Assembly (NCBI RefSeq): GCF_018320785.1
Contig: NC_054875.1
Location: forward strand, 342,001-406,000
Direction of reading: 5' to 3'
Length of the DNA: 64,000 bases
Source: Cheilinus undulatus
Lineage: Eukaryota; Chordata; Actinopteri; Labriformes; Labridae
A program made the translations under genes and the position numbers. Positions 10,550 to 22,021 of the stretch are shown here, piece after piece. The first letter of the stretch is position 1. Every line of letters begins with the position of its first letter. A model generated the notes under the pieces. It had not been told where the DNA came from and ran no database searches. It saw nothing but the letters and a program-made list of their open reading frames with translations.

Positions 10550-13310
10550 CTGTAGTTGCAGTTGTTGCTGTCATTGCTGTAGTTGCTGTCACTGCTGTAG
10601 TTGCAGTTTTTGTTGTCATTGCTGTACTTGCAGTTGTTGATTTCATTGCTGTAGTTGTTGTCATTGCTGTAGTTGCAGGTGTTGCTGTCATTGCTGTAGC
10701 TGCAGTTGTTGATTTCATTGCTGTAGTTGTTGTCATTGCTGTAGTTGCAGTTGTTGCTGTGGTTGCTGTAGTTGCAGTTGCTTTTATTGCCTTAGTTGCA
10801 GTTGTTGCTGTCATTGCTGTAGCTGCATTTGATGTTATTGCTCTAATTGCAGTTATTGTTATCATTTCTGTAGCTGCAGTTGCTATCATTGATGTAGTTG
10901 CAGTTGTTGTCATTGCTGTAGTTGCAGTAGTTACTGTCATTGCTGTTGTTGCAGTTGTTGCTGTCATGGATGTAGTTGCAGGTATTGTTGTCATGGATGT
11001 AGTTGCAGGTATTGTTGTCATTGCTGTTGTTGCAGTGGTTGCTGTCATTGCTGTAGTTGCAGTTGCTTTTATTGCCTTAGTTGCAGTAGTTGCTGTCATT
11101 GCTATAGTTGCAGTTGTTGTCATTTCTTTAGCTGCAGTTGCTGTCATTGCTGTAGTTTCAGTTGTTGCTTTTATTGATGTAATTGCAGTTGTTGTTGTCA
11201 TTGCTGTAGCTGCAGTAGTTGCTGTCATTGCTATTGTTGCAGTTGATGTCATAGCTGTAGTTGCAGTTGTTGCTTTTATTGCCTTAGTTGCAGCTTTTAA
11301 TGTCATTGCTGTTGTTGCAGTTTTGCTGTCATTGCTGTAGTTGCAGTTGATGTCATCGCTGTAATTGCAGTTGCTGTCATTGCTGTTGTTGCAGTTGCTG
11401 TCATTGCTGTAGTTGCAGTTGTTGCTTTTATTGATGTAGATGCAGTTGTTGCTGTCATTGCTGTAGTTGCAGTTGTTGTTGCCATTGCTGTAGTTGCAGT
11501 TGTGCCTGTCATTGCTGTAGTTGCAGTTCATGTCATTGCTGTAATTGCAGTTGTTGTTGTCATTTCTGTAGCTGCAGTTGCTGTCATTGCTGTAGTTGCA
11601 GTTGTTGCTGTCATTGCTGTAGTTGCTGTCACTGCTGTAGTTGCAGTTTTTGTTGTCATTGCTGTACTTGCAGTTGTTGATTTCATTGCTGTAGTTGTTG
11701 TCATTGCTGTCATTGCTGTAGCTGCAGTTGTTGATTTCATTGCTGTAGTTGTTGTCATTGCTGTAGTTGCAGTTGTTGCTGTCATTGCTGTAGTTGCAGT
11801 TGCTTTTATTGCCTTAGTTGCAGTTGTTGCTGTCATTGCTGTAGTTGCAGTTGATGTTTTTGCTGTAATTGCAGTTGTTGTTATCATTTCTGTAGCTGCA
11901 GTTGCTATCATTGCTGTAGTTGAAGTTGTTGCTTTCATTGGTGTAGGTGCAGTTGTTGCTGTCATTGATGTAGTTGCAGTTGTTGTTGTCATTGCTGTAG
12001 TTGCAGTAGTTGCTTTTATTGCCTTAGTTGCTGTAGTTACTGTCATTGCTATAGTTGCAGTTGTTGTCATTTCTGTAGCTGCAGTTGCTGTCATTGCTGT
12101 AGTTGCAGTTGTTGCTTTTATTGATGTAGTTGCAGTTGTTGTTGTCATTGCTGTAGCTGCAGTAGTTGCTGTCATTGCTGTTGTTGCAGTAGTTGCTGTC
12201 ATTGCTGTTGTTGCAGTTGCTTTTATTGCCTTAGTTGCAGTAGTTGCTGTCATTGCTATAGTTGCAGTTGTTGTCATTTCTTTAGCTGCAGTTGCTGTCA
12301 TTGCTGTAGTTTCAGTTGTTGCTTTTATTGATGTAATTGCAGTTGTTGTTGTCATTGCTGTAGCTGCAGTAGTTGCTGTCATTGCTATTGTTGCAGTTGA
12401 TGTCATAGCTGTAGTTGCAGTAGTTGCTTTTATTGCCTTAGTTGCAGCTTTTAATGTCATTGCTGTAGTTGCAGTTTTGCTGTCATTGCTGTAGTTGCAG
12501 TTGATGTCATCGCTGTAATTGCAGTTGCTGTCTTTGCTATTGTTGCAGTTGCTGTCATTGCTGTAGTTGCAGTTGTTGTTGCCATTGCTGTAGTTGCAGT
12601 TGTGCCTGTCATTGCTGTAGTTGCAGTTCATGTCATTGCTGTAATTGCAGTTGTTGTTGTCATTTCTGTAGCTGTAGTTGCTGTCACTGCTGTAGTTGCA
12701 GTTTTTGTTGTCATTGCTGTACTTGCAGTTGTTGATTTCATTGCTGTAGTTGTTGTCATTGCTGTAGTTGCAGGTGTTGCTGTCATTGCTGTAGCTGCAG
12801 TTGTTGATTTCATTGCTGTAGTTGTTGTCATTGCTGTAGTTGCAGTTGTTGCTGTCATTGCTGTAGTTGCAGTTGCTTTTATTGCCTTAGTTGCAGTTGT
12901 TGCTGCCATTGCTGTAGTTGCAGTTGATGTTATTGCTGTAATTGCAGTTGTTGTTATCATTTCTGTAGCTGCAGTTGCTATCATTGCTGTAGTTGAAGTT
13001 GTTGCTTTTATTGGTGTAGGTGCAGTTGTTGCTGTCATTGATGTAGTTGCAGTAGTTGCAGTCATTGCTGTTGTTGCAGTAGTTACTGTCATTGCTGTAG
13101 TTGCAGTTGCTTTTATCGCCTTAGTTGCAGTAGTTGCTGTCATTGCTGTTGTTGCAGTTGATGTCATAGCTGTAGTTGCAGTTGTTGCTGTTATTGCTGT
13201 AGTTTCAGTTGTTGCTTTTATTGCCATAGTTGCAGCTTTTGCTGTCATTGCTGTAGTTGCATTTGCAGTTGTTGCTGTCGATGCCATTGTTGCCGTCGTC
13301 GTTGCGTTGA
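10550..13310 (+). repeat. 27-bp minisatellite, type B, in three roughly 1.1-kb higher-order copies
   Basis: Units are built from GTTGCAGTTGTTGCTGTC and ATTGCTGTA, with 9-bp and 27-bp periodicity. Marker variants recur in order. AGTTGCTGTCACTGC lies at 10581, 11621 and 12676, and TGTGCCTGTCATTGC lies at 11501 and 12601 (1,100 bp apart). This shows three higher-order copies of 1.04-1.10 kb. Open frames of 300-500 codons on both strands (peptides rich in VAVIAV or TATTAMTA) are consequences of the period and have no independent support as genes. Confidence 0.9.
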
Positions 13311-13355
13311 GCTCGGCTGCAGTTTTATCGGATAAATCAAAGAGAGGAGCAAAGC
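13311..13355. other. unique junction between the 27-bp and 44-bp arrays
   Basis: A short unique stretch starts with GCTCGGCTGCAG, which is shared in inverted orientation with 8588-8599. The 44-bp array starts immediately after it. Confidence 0.5.
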
Positions 13356-14635
13356 TGGTTACCAAAATAAAAGTCTTTAAAGGGAGGGGCTGGTACATAG
13401 GGGTTACCAAAATAAAAGTCTTTAAAGGGAGGGGCTGGTACGTAGGGGTTTCCAAAATAAAAGTCTTTAAAGGGAGGGGCTGGTACGTAGGGGTTACCAA
13501 AATAAAAGACTTTAATGGGAGGGGCTGGTATGTAGAGTTAACAAAATAAAAGTCTTGAAGGGAGGGGCTGGTATGTAAGGGTTACCAAAATAAAAGTCTT
13601 TAAAGGGAGGGGCTTGTATGTAGGGGTTACCAAAATAAAAGTCTTTAAAGGGAGGGGCTGGTACGTAAGGGTTACCAAAATAAAAGTCTTTAAAGGGAGG
13701 GGCTGGTACGTAAGGGTTACCAAAATAAAAGTCTTTAAAGGGAGGGGCTGTACATAGGGTTACCAAAATAAAAGTCTTGAAGGGAGGGGCTGGTACGTAA
13801 GGGTTACCAAAATAAAAGTCTTCAAAGGGAGGGGCTGGTACATAGGGGTTACCAAAATAAAAGTCTTTAAAGGGAGGGGCTGGTACGTAGAGTTACCAAA
13901 ATAAAAGTCTTGAAGGGAGGGGCTGGTACGTAGAGTTACCAAAATAAAAGTCTTGAAGGGAGGGGCTGGTACGTGGGGGTTACCAAAATAAAAGTCTTTA
14001 AAGGGAGGGGCTGGTACGTAGGGTTACCAAAATAAAAGTCTTTAAAGGGAGGGGCTGGTACATAGGGTTACCAAAATAAAAGTCTTGAAGGGAGGGGCTG
14101 GTACGTAGGGGTTTCCAAAATAAAAGTCTTTAAAGGGAGGGGCTGGTACATAGGGTTACCAAAATAAAAGTCTTGAAGGGAGGGGCTGGTACGTAGGGGT
14201 TACCAAAATAAAAGTCTTGAAGGGAGGGGCTGGTACGTAGAGTTACCAAAATAAAAGTCTTTAAAGGGAGGGGCTGGTACACAGGGTTACCAAAATAAAA
14301 GTCTTTAAAGGGAGGGGCTGGTACATAGGGTTACCAAAATAAAAGTCTTTAAAGGGAGGGGCTGGTACATAGGGTTACCAAAATAAAAGTCTTTAAAGGG
14401 AGGGGCTGGTACATAGGGTTACCAAAATAAAAGTCTTGAAGGGAGGGGCTGGTACATAGGGTTGCCAAAATAAAAGTCTTTAAAGGGAGGGGCTGGTACA
14501 TAGGGTTACCAAAATAAAAGTCTTTAAAGGGAGGGGCTGGTACATAGGGTTACCAAAATAAAAGTCTTTAAAGGGAGGGGCTGGTACATAGGGTTACCAA
14601 AATAAAAGTCTTTAAAGGGAGGGGCTGGTACATAG
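13356..14635 (+). repeat. 44-bp minisatellite (about 29 copies)
   Basis: Each unit contains GGTTACCAAAATAAAAGTCT, then TTAAAGGGAGGGGCTGGTAC and ATAGG. The period is 44 bp, with 45-bp variants (extra G) and 42-bp variants (CTTGAAGGG in place of CTTTAAAGGG). Units are highly similar, and the last 300 bp is almost uniform. That suggests recent homogenisation from the right-hand end. Confidence 0.95.
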
Positions 14636-14639
14636 GGAT

Positions 14640-15655
14640 ATTAGTGGAAATCTATCAAAAATACTGTTGTTATTCTTTTGGAGAAGAGAAAAACTCTGCG
14701 AACGTCTACATGTAGATCTAATGGCACAGACAGATACAGGATCAATACAAAAATCAAATATAGAAGCTGAAATTAAAAAGAAAAAATACTCTTTAAAGGT
14801 TGAAAGTGCTAGAATTCAGATTAGCTCACAGAAACCCAGGGAGGACAAACTTCATACAGGCCAAAAGCTTTTTTAATTTTAGGACTATATTCAGGAATAT
14901 CAGCTATAAAAATACAAACTCTTAATCTTATTGCTACAAATTTGGCTTCAGCCAACAGTTTTCTATAAAACAACCTTTTTTGAAGGTTTATAAAGATCAA
15001 ATTTGAATTTTGATTTTTTTTTTTTTTATATATAGTTTTAGAAAAGGTGCTGAGAGCAAATTTATTTAGGATCAAACTCTGATCTTTTTTTACAGGTCAT
15101 CATCCTATAATGACCTTTGTGGGGGCGGAGCTAAAAGGTTTAAATCAGAATACTTTCACACCTGCAGGTCGTTTGTTCTGATTCAGACCATGAATGATTC
15201 ATGGAAGTTTAGGTTAGACCGATGGAAAGAGTTTGACTCAGAGCTGCCAGGAGGTGGCACTGTAACACTTCTTATAGTGTTGAATTAACACTGTTTAAAA
15301 TGTGAATTTAACCCTTGACAGTGTGTAAAATTCACTCTTTCCAGTTCCAACACTTTGAGTTGTGCTAATTTAGTATGAAGGAGAAACTGTTCATTTTTCA
15401 TCCTATTGCTTTTTTTTTTTTTTTTTTTTTTTTTTTGCATTCTGATCAAAAAAGGCAGATCAAAGAATGAAAAACTATGGATGTAACATTCTTTTTTGGT
15501 TATTTTTTTATTCTCAGTTTCATATTGACTGTAAGTGGCTTGGACCTTGATTCCAAATTTTTAGGTCACATTAAAATTCTGTTGATTATTAAATACATGT
15601 TGACCCACTGAGGCTGGTAGCTTTCCAGTTTCAAATTTGTGTTGTGATATCAGTG
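14640..15655. other. non-repetitive AT-rich region; possible L1 ORF1-like remnant
   Basis: No gene is recognised. On the minus strand, 14825-15060 is open and contains the peptide AEAKFVAIRLRVCIFIADIP followed by EYSPKIKKAF. This has some resemblance to the C-terminal domain of L1-type ORF1 proteins (hydrophobic strand, then D-x-SP-x-x-x-K/R). The match is short and uncertain. T-tracts lie at about 15013-15028 and 15409-15436. A possible Sp1-like GGGGCGGAG is at 15122. Confidence 0.25.
15409..15436 (+). repeat. poly(T) tract
   Basis: This is a run of about 28 T, possibly the reverse-strand tail of a retroposed copy. No source element was identified. Confidence 0.9.
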
Positions 15656-15656
15656 C

Positions 15657-15657
15657 A

Positions 15658-15701
<44 letters not shown>
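15657..15701 (+). repeat. (ATT)n microsatellite
   Basis: A pure ATT trinucleotide run of about 15 copies is interrupted only at its edges. Confidence 0.95.
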
Positions 15702-16023
15702 TGCAGGTTTTAATGCTACTACAGTCTGATAAGTCAACTCTGATTGGTTCTGGCACTAAACCGCTCTGAGGTTGGACTGATGGTGAGCAGAGACCACCTG
15801 TCTGACGGTCCCAGGTGATCTCTGCTTGCTCGATTGTCGTGTCTCCATCTGTCCCAACAGACAAAAGAGGACACGCCCCCCCAGTGTCAGAACATCTTCT
15901 CCTAACGACCTGGGCGTGAAAGCAGCCGACAATTCTGATTCACTCAGAACTGAGTTTAGAAAACAGCAAACTGAGCAGTCAGACTGCTGGGAGGTTCTGA
16001 AGGTTCACCTTAAATCCATCACT
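15702..16023. other. non-repetitive region, no gene seen
   Basis: The sequence is mixed, with a short open frame on the plus strand (15826-16032). It has no recognisable homology and no ATG context or splice signals that would make it convincing. Confidence 0.4.
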
Positions 16024-16330
16024 AATCACTGATCAATAACAGACGATCCATAATCAGTGATCGATCAGAGACGATCGATAACCAGTGATCGATCAGAGAC
16101 GATCGATAATCGGTGATCGATCAGAGACGATCCATAATCAGTGATCGATCAGAGACGATCGATAATCGGTGATCGATCAGAGACGATCCATAATCAGTGA
16201 TCGATCAGAGACGATCGATAATCGGTGATCGATCAGAGACGATCCATAATCGGTGATCGATCAGAGAAGATCCATAATCAGTGATGATCAGAGGTGATCA
16301 ATAACCACCAATCGATCAGAGACGATCAAT
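16024..16330 (+). repeat. 28-bp minisatellite (about 10 copies)
   Basis: Units read CAGTGATCGATCAGAGACGA followed by TCCATAAT or TCGATAAT. They are rich in GATC and ATCGAT. The last two units are diverged (TGATGATCAGAGG, CACCAATCGATC). Confidence 0.9.
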
Positions 16331-17309
16331 GACAGCTCATGTCTCGAGTTTCTTCTCCCCAGGTTTTGCTAAGAGATAAACAAATGAGGTGATGTGTTGT
16401 GTTGTTTTTCGAGGTCCTGTTTTCAACAAACAGAAAATAAATTCATATAAACAAACAAACAAACAAACAACTAAACGACTAGGAGCGACACAGAGTCCGA
16501 GTCAGTCCACAAGTCCGCCCCAGCTTTGAATGTCAGAGCGGGGAATCAACTGGAAACTTTCAGACCCTTTTCCTTTGACTCCAAAAGCAGCTGAGAGGAG
16601 GCGGGGCAATGGACGTCAGCTCGCCATCTGGCCGGCGGTTGAAATGTTCTAGTGGTCTACGCTCGACGTGGCGGCGCAGCTAAGAGCAGCAAGGTGTGGT
16701 TGATTTTCCTCTTTATGTGCAGCAATTTCCTGTTTTTATGGGCTTTGTTTTTCCCGTGGCGACGGCGGCGTCTGAAGCACCACGAAGGATGAACAGACGG
16801 CGTGTTAGGTGAGGAGCTCTCGTGTGATTGGAGGGTCACTTTGGGCTGCTGGTGAAACGTTAGAGAAGGTCAGCGCGGCTACGACACGGTCTACCTAATC
16901 AGTCAATCTGCTCATTAATCACTAAGAGGAGCTCCGCCCACAGCTCTGAAATACGCTAGCTCAAGTAAAGGTCAAAGGTCGACGCAGAGCCGAAGGGAAA
17001 AAGCTAATACTTCATCAAAAACGCACAAATGTAAACCTGACATGAGAAAGAGGGTTCCTATCTAAGGAGAAAGCATTCATCATCAAATCTTCGTACACTG
17101 CAAGAACATTCTGAACACGTCTGTCCATTCACATATGTCAGGGTTTGACCAGGAGGAGGCGTCTTTCTCAAAGACTGCACGGAGGTGTGGTCGTCAGCTG
17201 CAGCTTAGATTCTCTACAAAGATCTGTGAGGAGGAAGGCCCGGTCTCCAGGAGAGGAAGGAGACCAGAAGATCCCACTGAGGTTCCTGGAGGTCAACGGC
17301 CTTCTGCTT
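16331..17309. other. unique region with CpG-rich promoter-like patch
   Basis: An (AAAC)n run lies at about 16454-16472. From 16590 to 16830 the sequence is CpG-rich and holds GAGGCGGGGC (Sp1-like) at 16599-16608, GACGTCA (CRE-like) at 16613 and CGCCATCTGG (YY1-like) at 16622. Such clusters occur in CpG-type vertebrate promoters, but no exon was identified on either strand. Confidence 0.3.
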
Positions 17310-17356
17310 CAAAAAAAAAAAAAAAAAAAGGTAAAAAAAAAAGGTAAAAAAAAGTT
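17310..17356 (+). repeat. A-tract with GGT interruptions
   Basis: Three A-runs are separated by GGT. This is a simple sequence with no source element seen. Confidence 0.85.
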
Positions 17357-17423
17357 TTAAAAAAGTGCTTCTCTCGTGGAACGAACATGAAATTTTATCA
17401 CCAGAGGTGGTTTAACCATCAGG

Positions 17424-20400
17424 CATGGGGGAGGAGCTTAAAGCTCTAAAGGGGCCTAAAAGTCTGAGGGGCTTAAAGGTCTGAGGGGCTAAAAGGTCTG
17501 AGGGGCCTAAAAGTCTGAGGGGCTTAAAGGTCTGAGGGGCCTAAAGGTCTGACAGGGCCTAAAGGTCTGAGGGGCTAAAAGGTCTGAGGGGCCTAAAAGT
17601 CTGAGGGGCTTAAAGGTCTGAGGGGCCTAAAGGTCTGACAGGGCCTAAAGGTCTGAGGGGCTAAAAGGTCTGAGGGGCCTAAAAGTCTGAGGGGCTTAAA
17701 GGTCTGAGGGGCCTAAAGGTCTGACAGGGCCTAAAGGTCTGAGGGGCTTAAAGGTCCGAGGGGCCTAAAGGTCTGACAGGGCCTAAAATCTGAGGGCCTA
17801 AAGGTCTGACGGGGCTTAGAAGTCTGAGGGGCTTAAAAATCTGAAGGGGCTTAAAGGTCTGAGGGGCCTAAAGGTCTAAAGGGCTGAAAGGTCTGAGGGG
17901 CCTAAAGCTCTGAGGGGCCTAAAGGTCTGAAGGGCCTAAAGGTCTGAGGGGCTGAAAGGTCTGAGGGGCCTTAAGGTCTGAGGGGCCTAAAAGTCTGAGG
18001 GGCTTAAAAGTCTGAGTGGCTAAAAGGTCTGAGGGGCCTAAAAGTCTGAGGGGCTGAAAGATCTGAGGGGCCTAAAGGTCTGAAGGGCTGAAAGATCTGG
18101 GTGGCCTAAAGGTCTGATGGGGCCTAAAGGTCTGAGGGGCCTAAAGGTCTGAGGGGCTTAACGGTCCGAGGGGCCTAAAGCTCTGAGGGGCCTAAAGGTC
18201 TGAGGGGCCCTAAGGTCTGAGGGTCTTAAAGGTCTGAGGGGCTAAAAGGGCTGAGGGGCCTAAAAGTCTGAGGGGCTTAAAGCTCTGAGGGGCCTAAAGG
18301 TCTGAGGGGCCTAAAGGTCTGAGGGGCCTAAAAGTTGAGGGGCTTAAAGGTCTGAAGGGCTAAAAGGTCTGAGGGGCCTAAAAGTATGAGGGGCCTAAAG
18401 GTCTGAGGGGCCTAAAAGTTGAGGGGCTTAAAGGTCTGAGGGGCTAAAAGGTCTGAGGGGCCTAAAAGTCTGAGGGGCTTAAAGGTCTGATGGGGCCTAA
18501 AGGTCTGAGGGGCCTAAAGGTCTGAAGGGCCTAAAGGTCTGAGGGGCCAAAAAGTCTGAGGGGCTTAAAGGTCTGATGGGGCCTAACGCTCTGAGGGGCC
18601 TAAAGGTCTGAGGGGCTTAACGGTCCGAGGGGCCTAAAGCTCTGAGGGGCCTAAAGCTCTGAGGGGCCTAAAGGTCTGAGGGGCCATAAAGGTCTGATGG
18701 GGCCTAAAGGTCTGAGGGGCCTAAAGGTCTTAAAGGTCTGAGGGGCCTAAAAGTTGAGGGGCTTAAAGGTCTGAAGGGCTAAAAGGTCTGAGGGGCCTAA
18801 AAGTATGAGGGGCCTAAAGGTCTGAGGGGCCTAAAAGTTGAGGGGCTTAAAGGTCTGAGGGGCCTAAAAGTCTGAGGAGCTTAAAGGTCTGATGGGGCCT
18901 AAAGGTCTGAGGGGCCTAAAGGTCTGAAGGGCCTAAAGGTCTGAGGGGCCAAAAAGTCTGAGGGGCTTAAAGGTCTGATGGGGCCTAACGCTCTGAGGGG
19001 CCTAAAGGTCTGAGGGGCTTAACGGTCCGAGGGGCCTAAAGCTCTGAGGGGCCTAAAGTTCTGAGGGGCCCTAAAGTCTGAGGGGCTTAAAGGTCTGAGG
19101 GGCTAAAAGGGCTGAGGGGCCTAAAAGTCTGAGGGGCTTAAAGCTCTTAGGGGCCTAAAGGTCTGAGGGGCCTAAAAGTTGAGGGGCTTAAAGGTCTGAA
19201 GGGCTAAAAGGTCTGAGGGGCCTAAAAGTATGAGGGGCCTAAAGGTCTGAGGGGCCTAAAAGTTGAGGGGCTTAAAGGTCTGAGGGGCTAAAAGGTCTGA
19301 GGGGCCCTAAAGTCTGAGGGGCTTAAAGGTCTGATGGGGCCTAAAGGTCTGAGGGGCCTAAAGGTCTGAAGGGCCTAAATGTCTGAGGGGCCAAAAAGTC
19401 TGAGGGGCTGAAAGGTCTGAGGGGCCTTAAGGTCTGAGGGGCCTAAAAGTCTGAGGGGCTTAAAAGTCTGAGTGGCTAAAAGGTCTGAGGGGCCTAAAAG
19501 TCTGAGGGGCTGAAAGATCTGAGGGGCCTAAAGGTCTGAAGGGCTGAAAGATCTGGGTGGCCTAAAGGTCTGATGGGGCCTAAAGGTCTGAGGGGCCTAA
19601 AGGTCTGAGGGGCTTAACGGTCCGAGGGGCCTAAAGCTCTGAGGGGCCTAAAGGTCTGAGGGGCCCTAAGGTCTGAGGGTCTTAAAGGTCTGAGGGGCTA
19701 AAAGGGCTGAGGGGCCTAAAAGTCTGAGGGGCTTAAAGCTCTGAGGGGCCTAAAGGTCTGAGGGGCCTAAAGGTCTGAGGGGCCTAAAAGTTGAGGGGCT
19801 TAAAGGTCTGAAGGGCTAAAAGGTCTGAGGGGCCTAAAAGTATGAGGGGCCTAAAGGTCTGAGGGGCCTAAAAGTTGAGGGGCTTAAAGGTCTGAGGGGC
19901 TAAAAGGTCTGAGGGGCCTAAAAGTCTGAGGGGCTTAAAGGTCTGATGGGGCCTAAAGGTCTGAGGGGCCTAAAGGTCTGAGTGGCTTAACGGTCCGAGG
20001 GGCCTAAAGCTCTGAGGGGCCTAAAGCTCTGAGGGGCCTAAAGGTCTGAGGGGCCATAAAGGTCTGATGGGGCCTAAAGGTCTGAGGGGCCTAAAGGTCT
20101 GAGGGGCTTAACGGTCCGAGGGGCCTAAAGCTCTGAGGGGCCTAAAGGTCTGAGGGGCCCTAAAGTCTGAGGGGCTTAAAGGTCTGAGGGGCTAAAAGGG
20201 CTGAGGGGCCTAAAAGTCTGAGGGGCTTAAAGCTCTGAGGGGCCTAAAGGATTGAGGGGCCTAAAAGTTGAGGGGCTTAAAGGTCTGAAGGGCTAAAAGG
20301 TCTGAGGGGCCTAAAAGTATGAGGGGCCTAAAGGTCTGAGGGGCCTAAAAGTTGAGGGGCTTAAAGGTCTGAGGGGCTAAAAGGTCTGAGGGGCCTAAAA

Positions 20401-21087
20401 GTCTGAGGGGCTTAAAGGTCTGATGGGGCCTAAAGGTCTGAGGGGCCTAAAGGTCTGAAGGGCCTAAAGGTCTGAGGGGCCAAAAAGTCTGAGGGGCTTA
20501 AAGGTCTGATGGGGCCTAACGCTCTGAGGGGCCTAAAGGTCTGAGGGGCTTAACGGTCCGAGGGGCCTAAAGCTCTGAGGGGCCTAAAGTTCTGAGGGGC
20601 CCTAAAGTCTGAGGGGCTTAAAGGTCTGAGGGGCTAAAAGGGCTGAGGGGCCTAAAAGTCTGAGGGGCTTAAAGCTCTTAGGGGCCTAAAGGTCTGAGGG
20701 GCCTAAAGGTCTGAGGGGCCTAAAAGTTGAGGGGCTTAAAGGTCTGAAGGGCTAAAAGGTCTGAGGGGCCTAAAAGTATGAGGGGCCTAAAGGTCTGAGG
20801 GGCCTAAAAGTTGAGGGGCTTAAAGGTCTGAGGGGCTAAAAGGTCTGAGGGGCCCTAAAGTCTGAGGGGCTTAAAGGTCTGATGGGGCCTAAAGGTCTGA
20901 GGGGCCTAAAGGTCTGAAGGGCCTAAATGTCTGAGGGGCCAAAAAGTCTGAGGGGCTTAAAGGTCTGATGGGGCCTAACGCTCTGATGGGCCTAAAGGTC
21001 TGAGGGGCCTAACGCTCTGAGGGGCCTAACGCTCTTAGGGGCCTAAAGGTCTGAGGGGCCTAAAAGTATGAGGGGCCTAAAGGTCTG
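17424..21087 (+). repeat. 17-bp minisatellite (about 215 copies)
   Basis: The unit is GGGGCCTAAAGGTCTGA. Variants include GGGGCTTAAAGG, CCTAAAAGTTGAGG (a 14-15-bp unit), GACAGGG and GATGGGG. Variant strings recur in order: CCTTAAGGTCTGAGG at 17969 recurs at 19425, 1,456 bp away, with the same following variants. This shows higher-order segmental duplication. The array lies downstream of the PLAGL2 stop codon, and whether it is transcribed is unknown. Confidence 0.95.
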
Positions 21088-21540
21088 GGTTTGATCCATG
21101 CTGACTCTTGGAGCAGCGGCCAATGGGGCGTTTTTGATTTCTGTCTTGTTTGAAACACTTTTTCTCTGAAGGTCAGGGGCTACTGTCTTCTCACCATCAG
21201 CTGAAGGATTCTCTTCCCTCATTGGCTGACGGTGCCAGATTTAAGGTAATTGGAGGTTTGAAACGCTCTCAGATTCTAACATTAGAAAAGTAAAATAAAG
21301 AAAAAAACAAAATATCCACTTCAAACTAAATCTTTTCTTCTGGGTCACAACAAGACAGAAAATGTTTGATTTGAATAATCTTATAAAAATAAAATCACAT
21401 TATTGTATTATTTCTGTCGACAGTGAGCAGAACCAGGCCTTCAGGCCTACTGATGCTGCCTCTACACTACGACCATGACAGGAATAAATGAGGTCAATGA
21501 AGGGTTAATAAAGGTTATAACTAAAGGATAGGAGCCTAAA
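21088..21540. other. non-repetitive region between the 17-bp array and the presumed PLAGL2 3' UTR
   Basis: This is AT-rich unique sequence. I found no canonical AATAAA on the minus strand, so the 3' end of the PLAGL2 transcript could not be placed. Confidence 0.4.
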
Positions 21541-21890
21541 CACACGCTGCTTTAACTTCCTGTTCTTTAAGGGTTAATTTCCTGTTCTATTGGGGTCAAC
21601 TTCCTGTTTAAGGGTTAACTTCTTGTTCTTTAAAGTGTTAGCTTCCTGTTAAGGGTTGATTTTTGTTCTTTAAAGGGTTAAATTCCTGTCTTGAAAAAGT
21701 AAACTTCCTGTTTTAGGTTTATCTTCTTATTCTTTAAAGGGTTAACTTCCTCTTTCAGGGTCAACTTCCTGTTTTCAATAACTTTCATGTTCTTTAAAGG
21801 GTCAACTTCCTGTCTTTAAAGGGTTAACTTCCTGTTTTCAATAACTTCTTGTTCTTTAAAGGGTTAACTTCCTGTACAGGGTTAACGTTT
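21541..21890 (+). repeat. degenerate repeats of about 22 bp in the presumed PLAGL2 3' UTR
   Basis: About fourteen imperfect repeats of AACTTCCTGTTCTTTAAAGG with variable spacing end about 130 bp beyond the PLAGL2 stop. CTTCCTG is an ETS-like word, but its repetition is probably only a property of the array. Confidence 0.7.
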
Positions 21891-22021
21891 CCTTTAAGGC
21901 TCAATCAAAAGCTTTGTGCGCTTTCATTTAAGGCTTTCATGTGTTCATTTTTCAAATTCTCCAACTTCATGGATCAGGCACTGTGGCCCCGCCACGCAGA
22001 CAGGACCGTGGTCGGGGCCCC

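Noticed and set aside
10029..12631. Long open frames (300-500 codons) on both strands of the 27-bp arrays
   Set aside because: The period is a multiple of three, so any stop-free unit gives a long frame. The peptides are pure repeat, and frames exist on both strands at once.
14667..14876. Plus-strand 69-codon frame
   Set aside because: Lysine-rich AT-driven sequence with no homology recognised, overlapped by another frame on the opposite strand.
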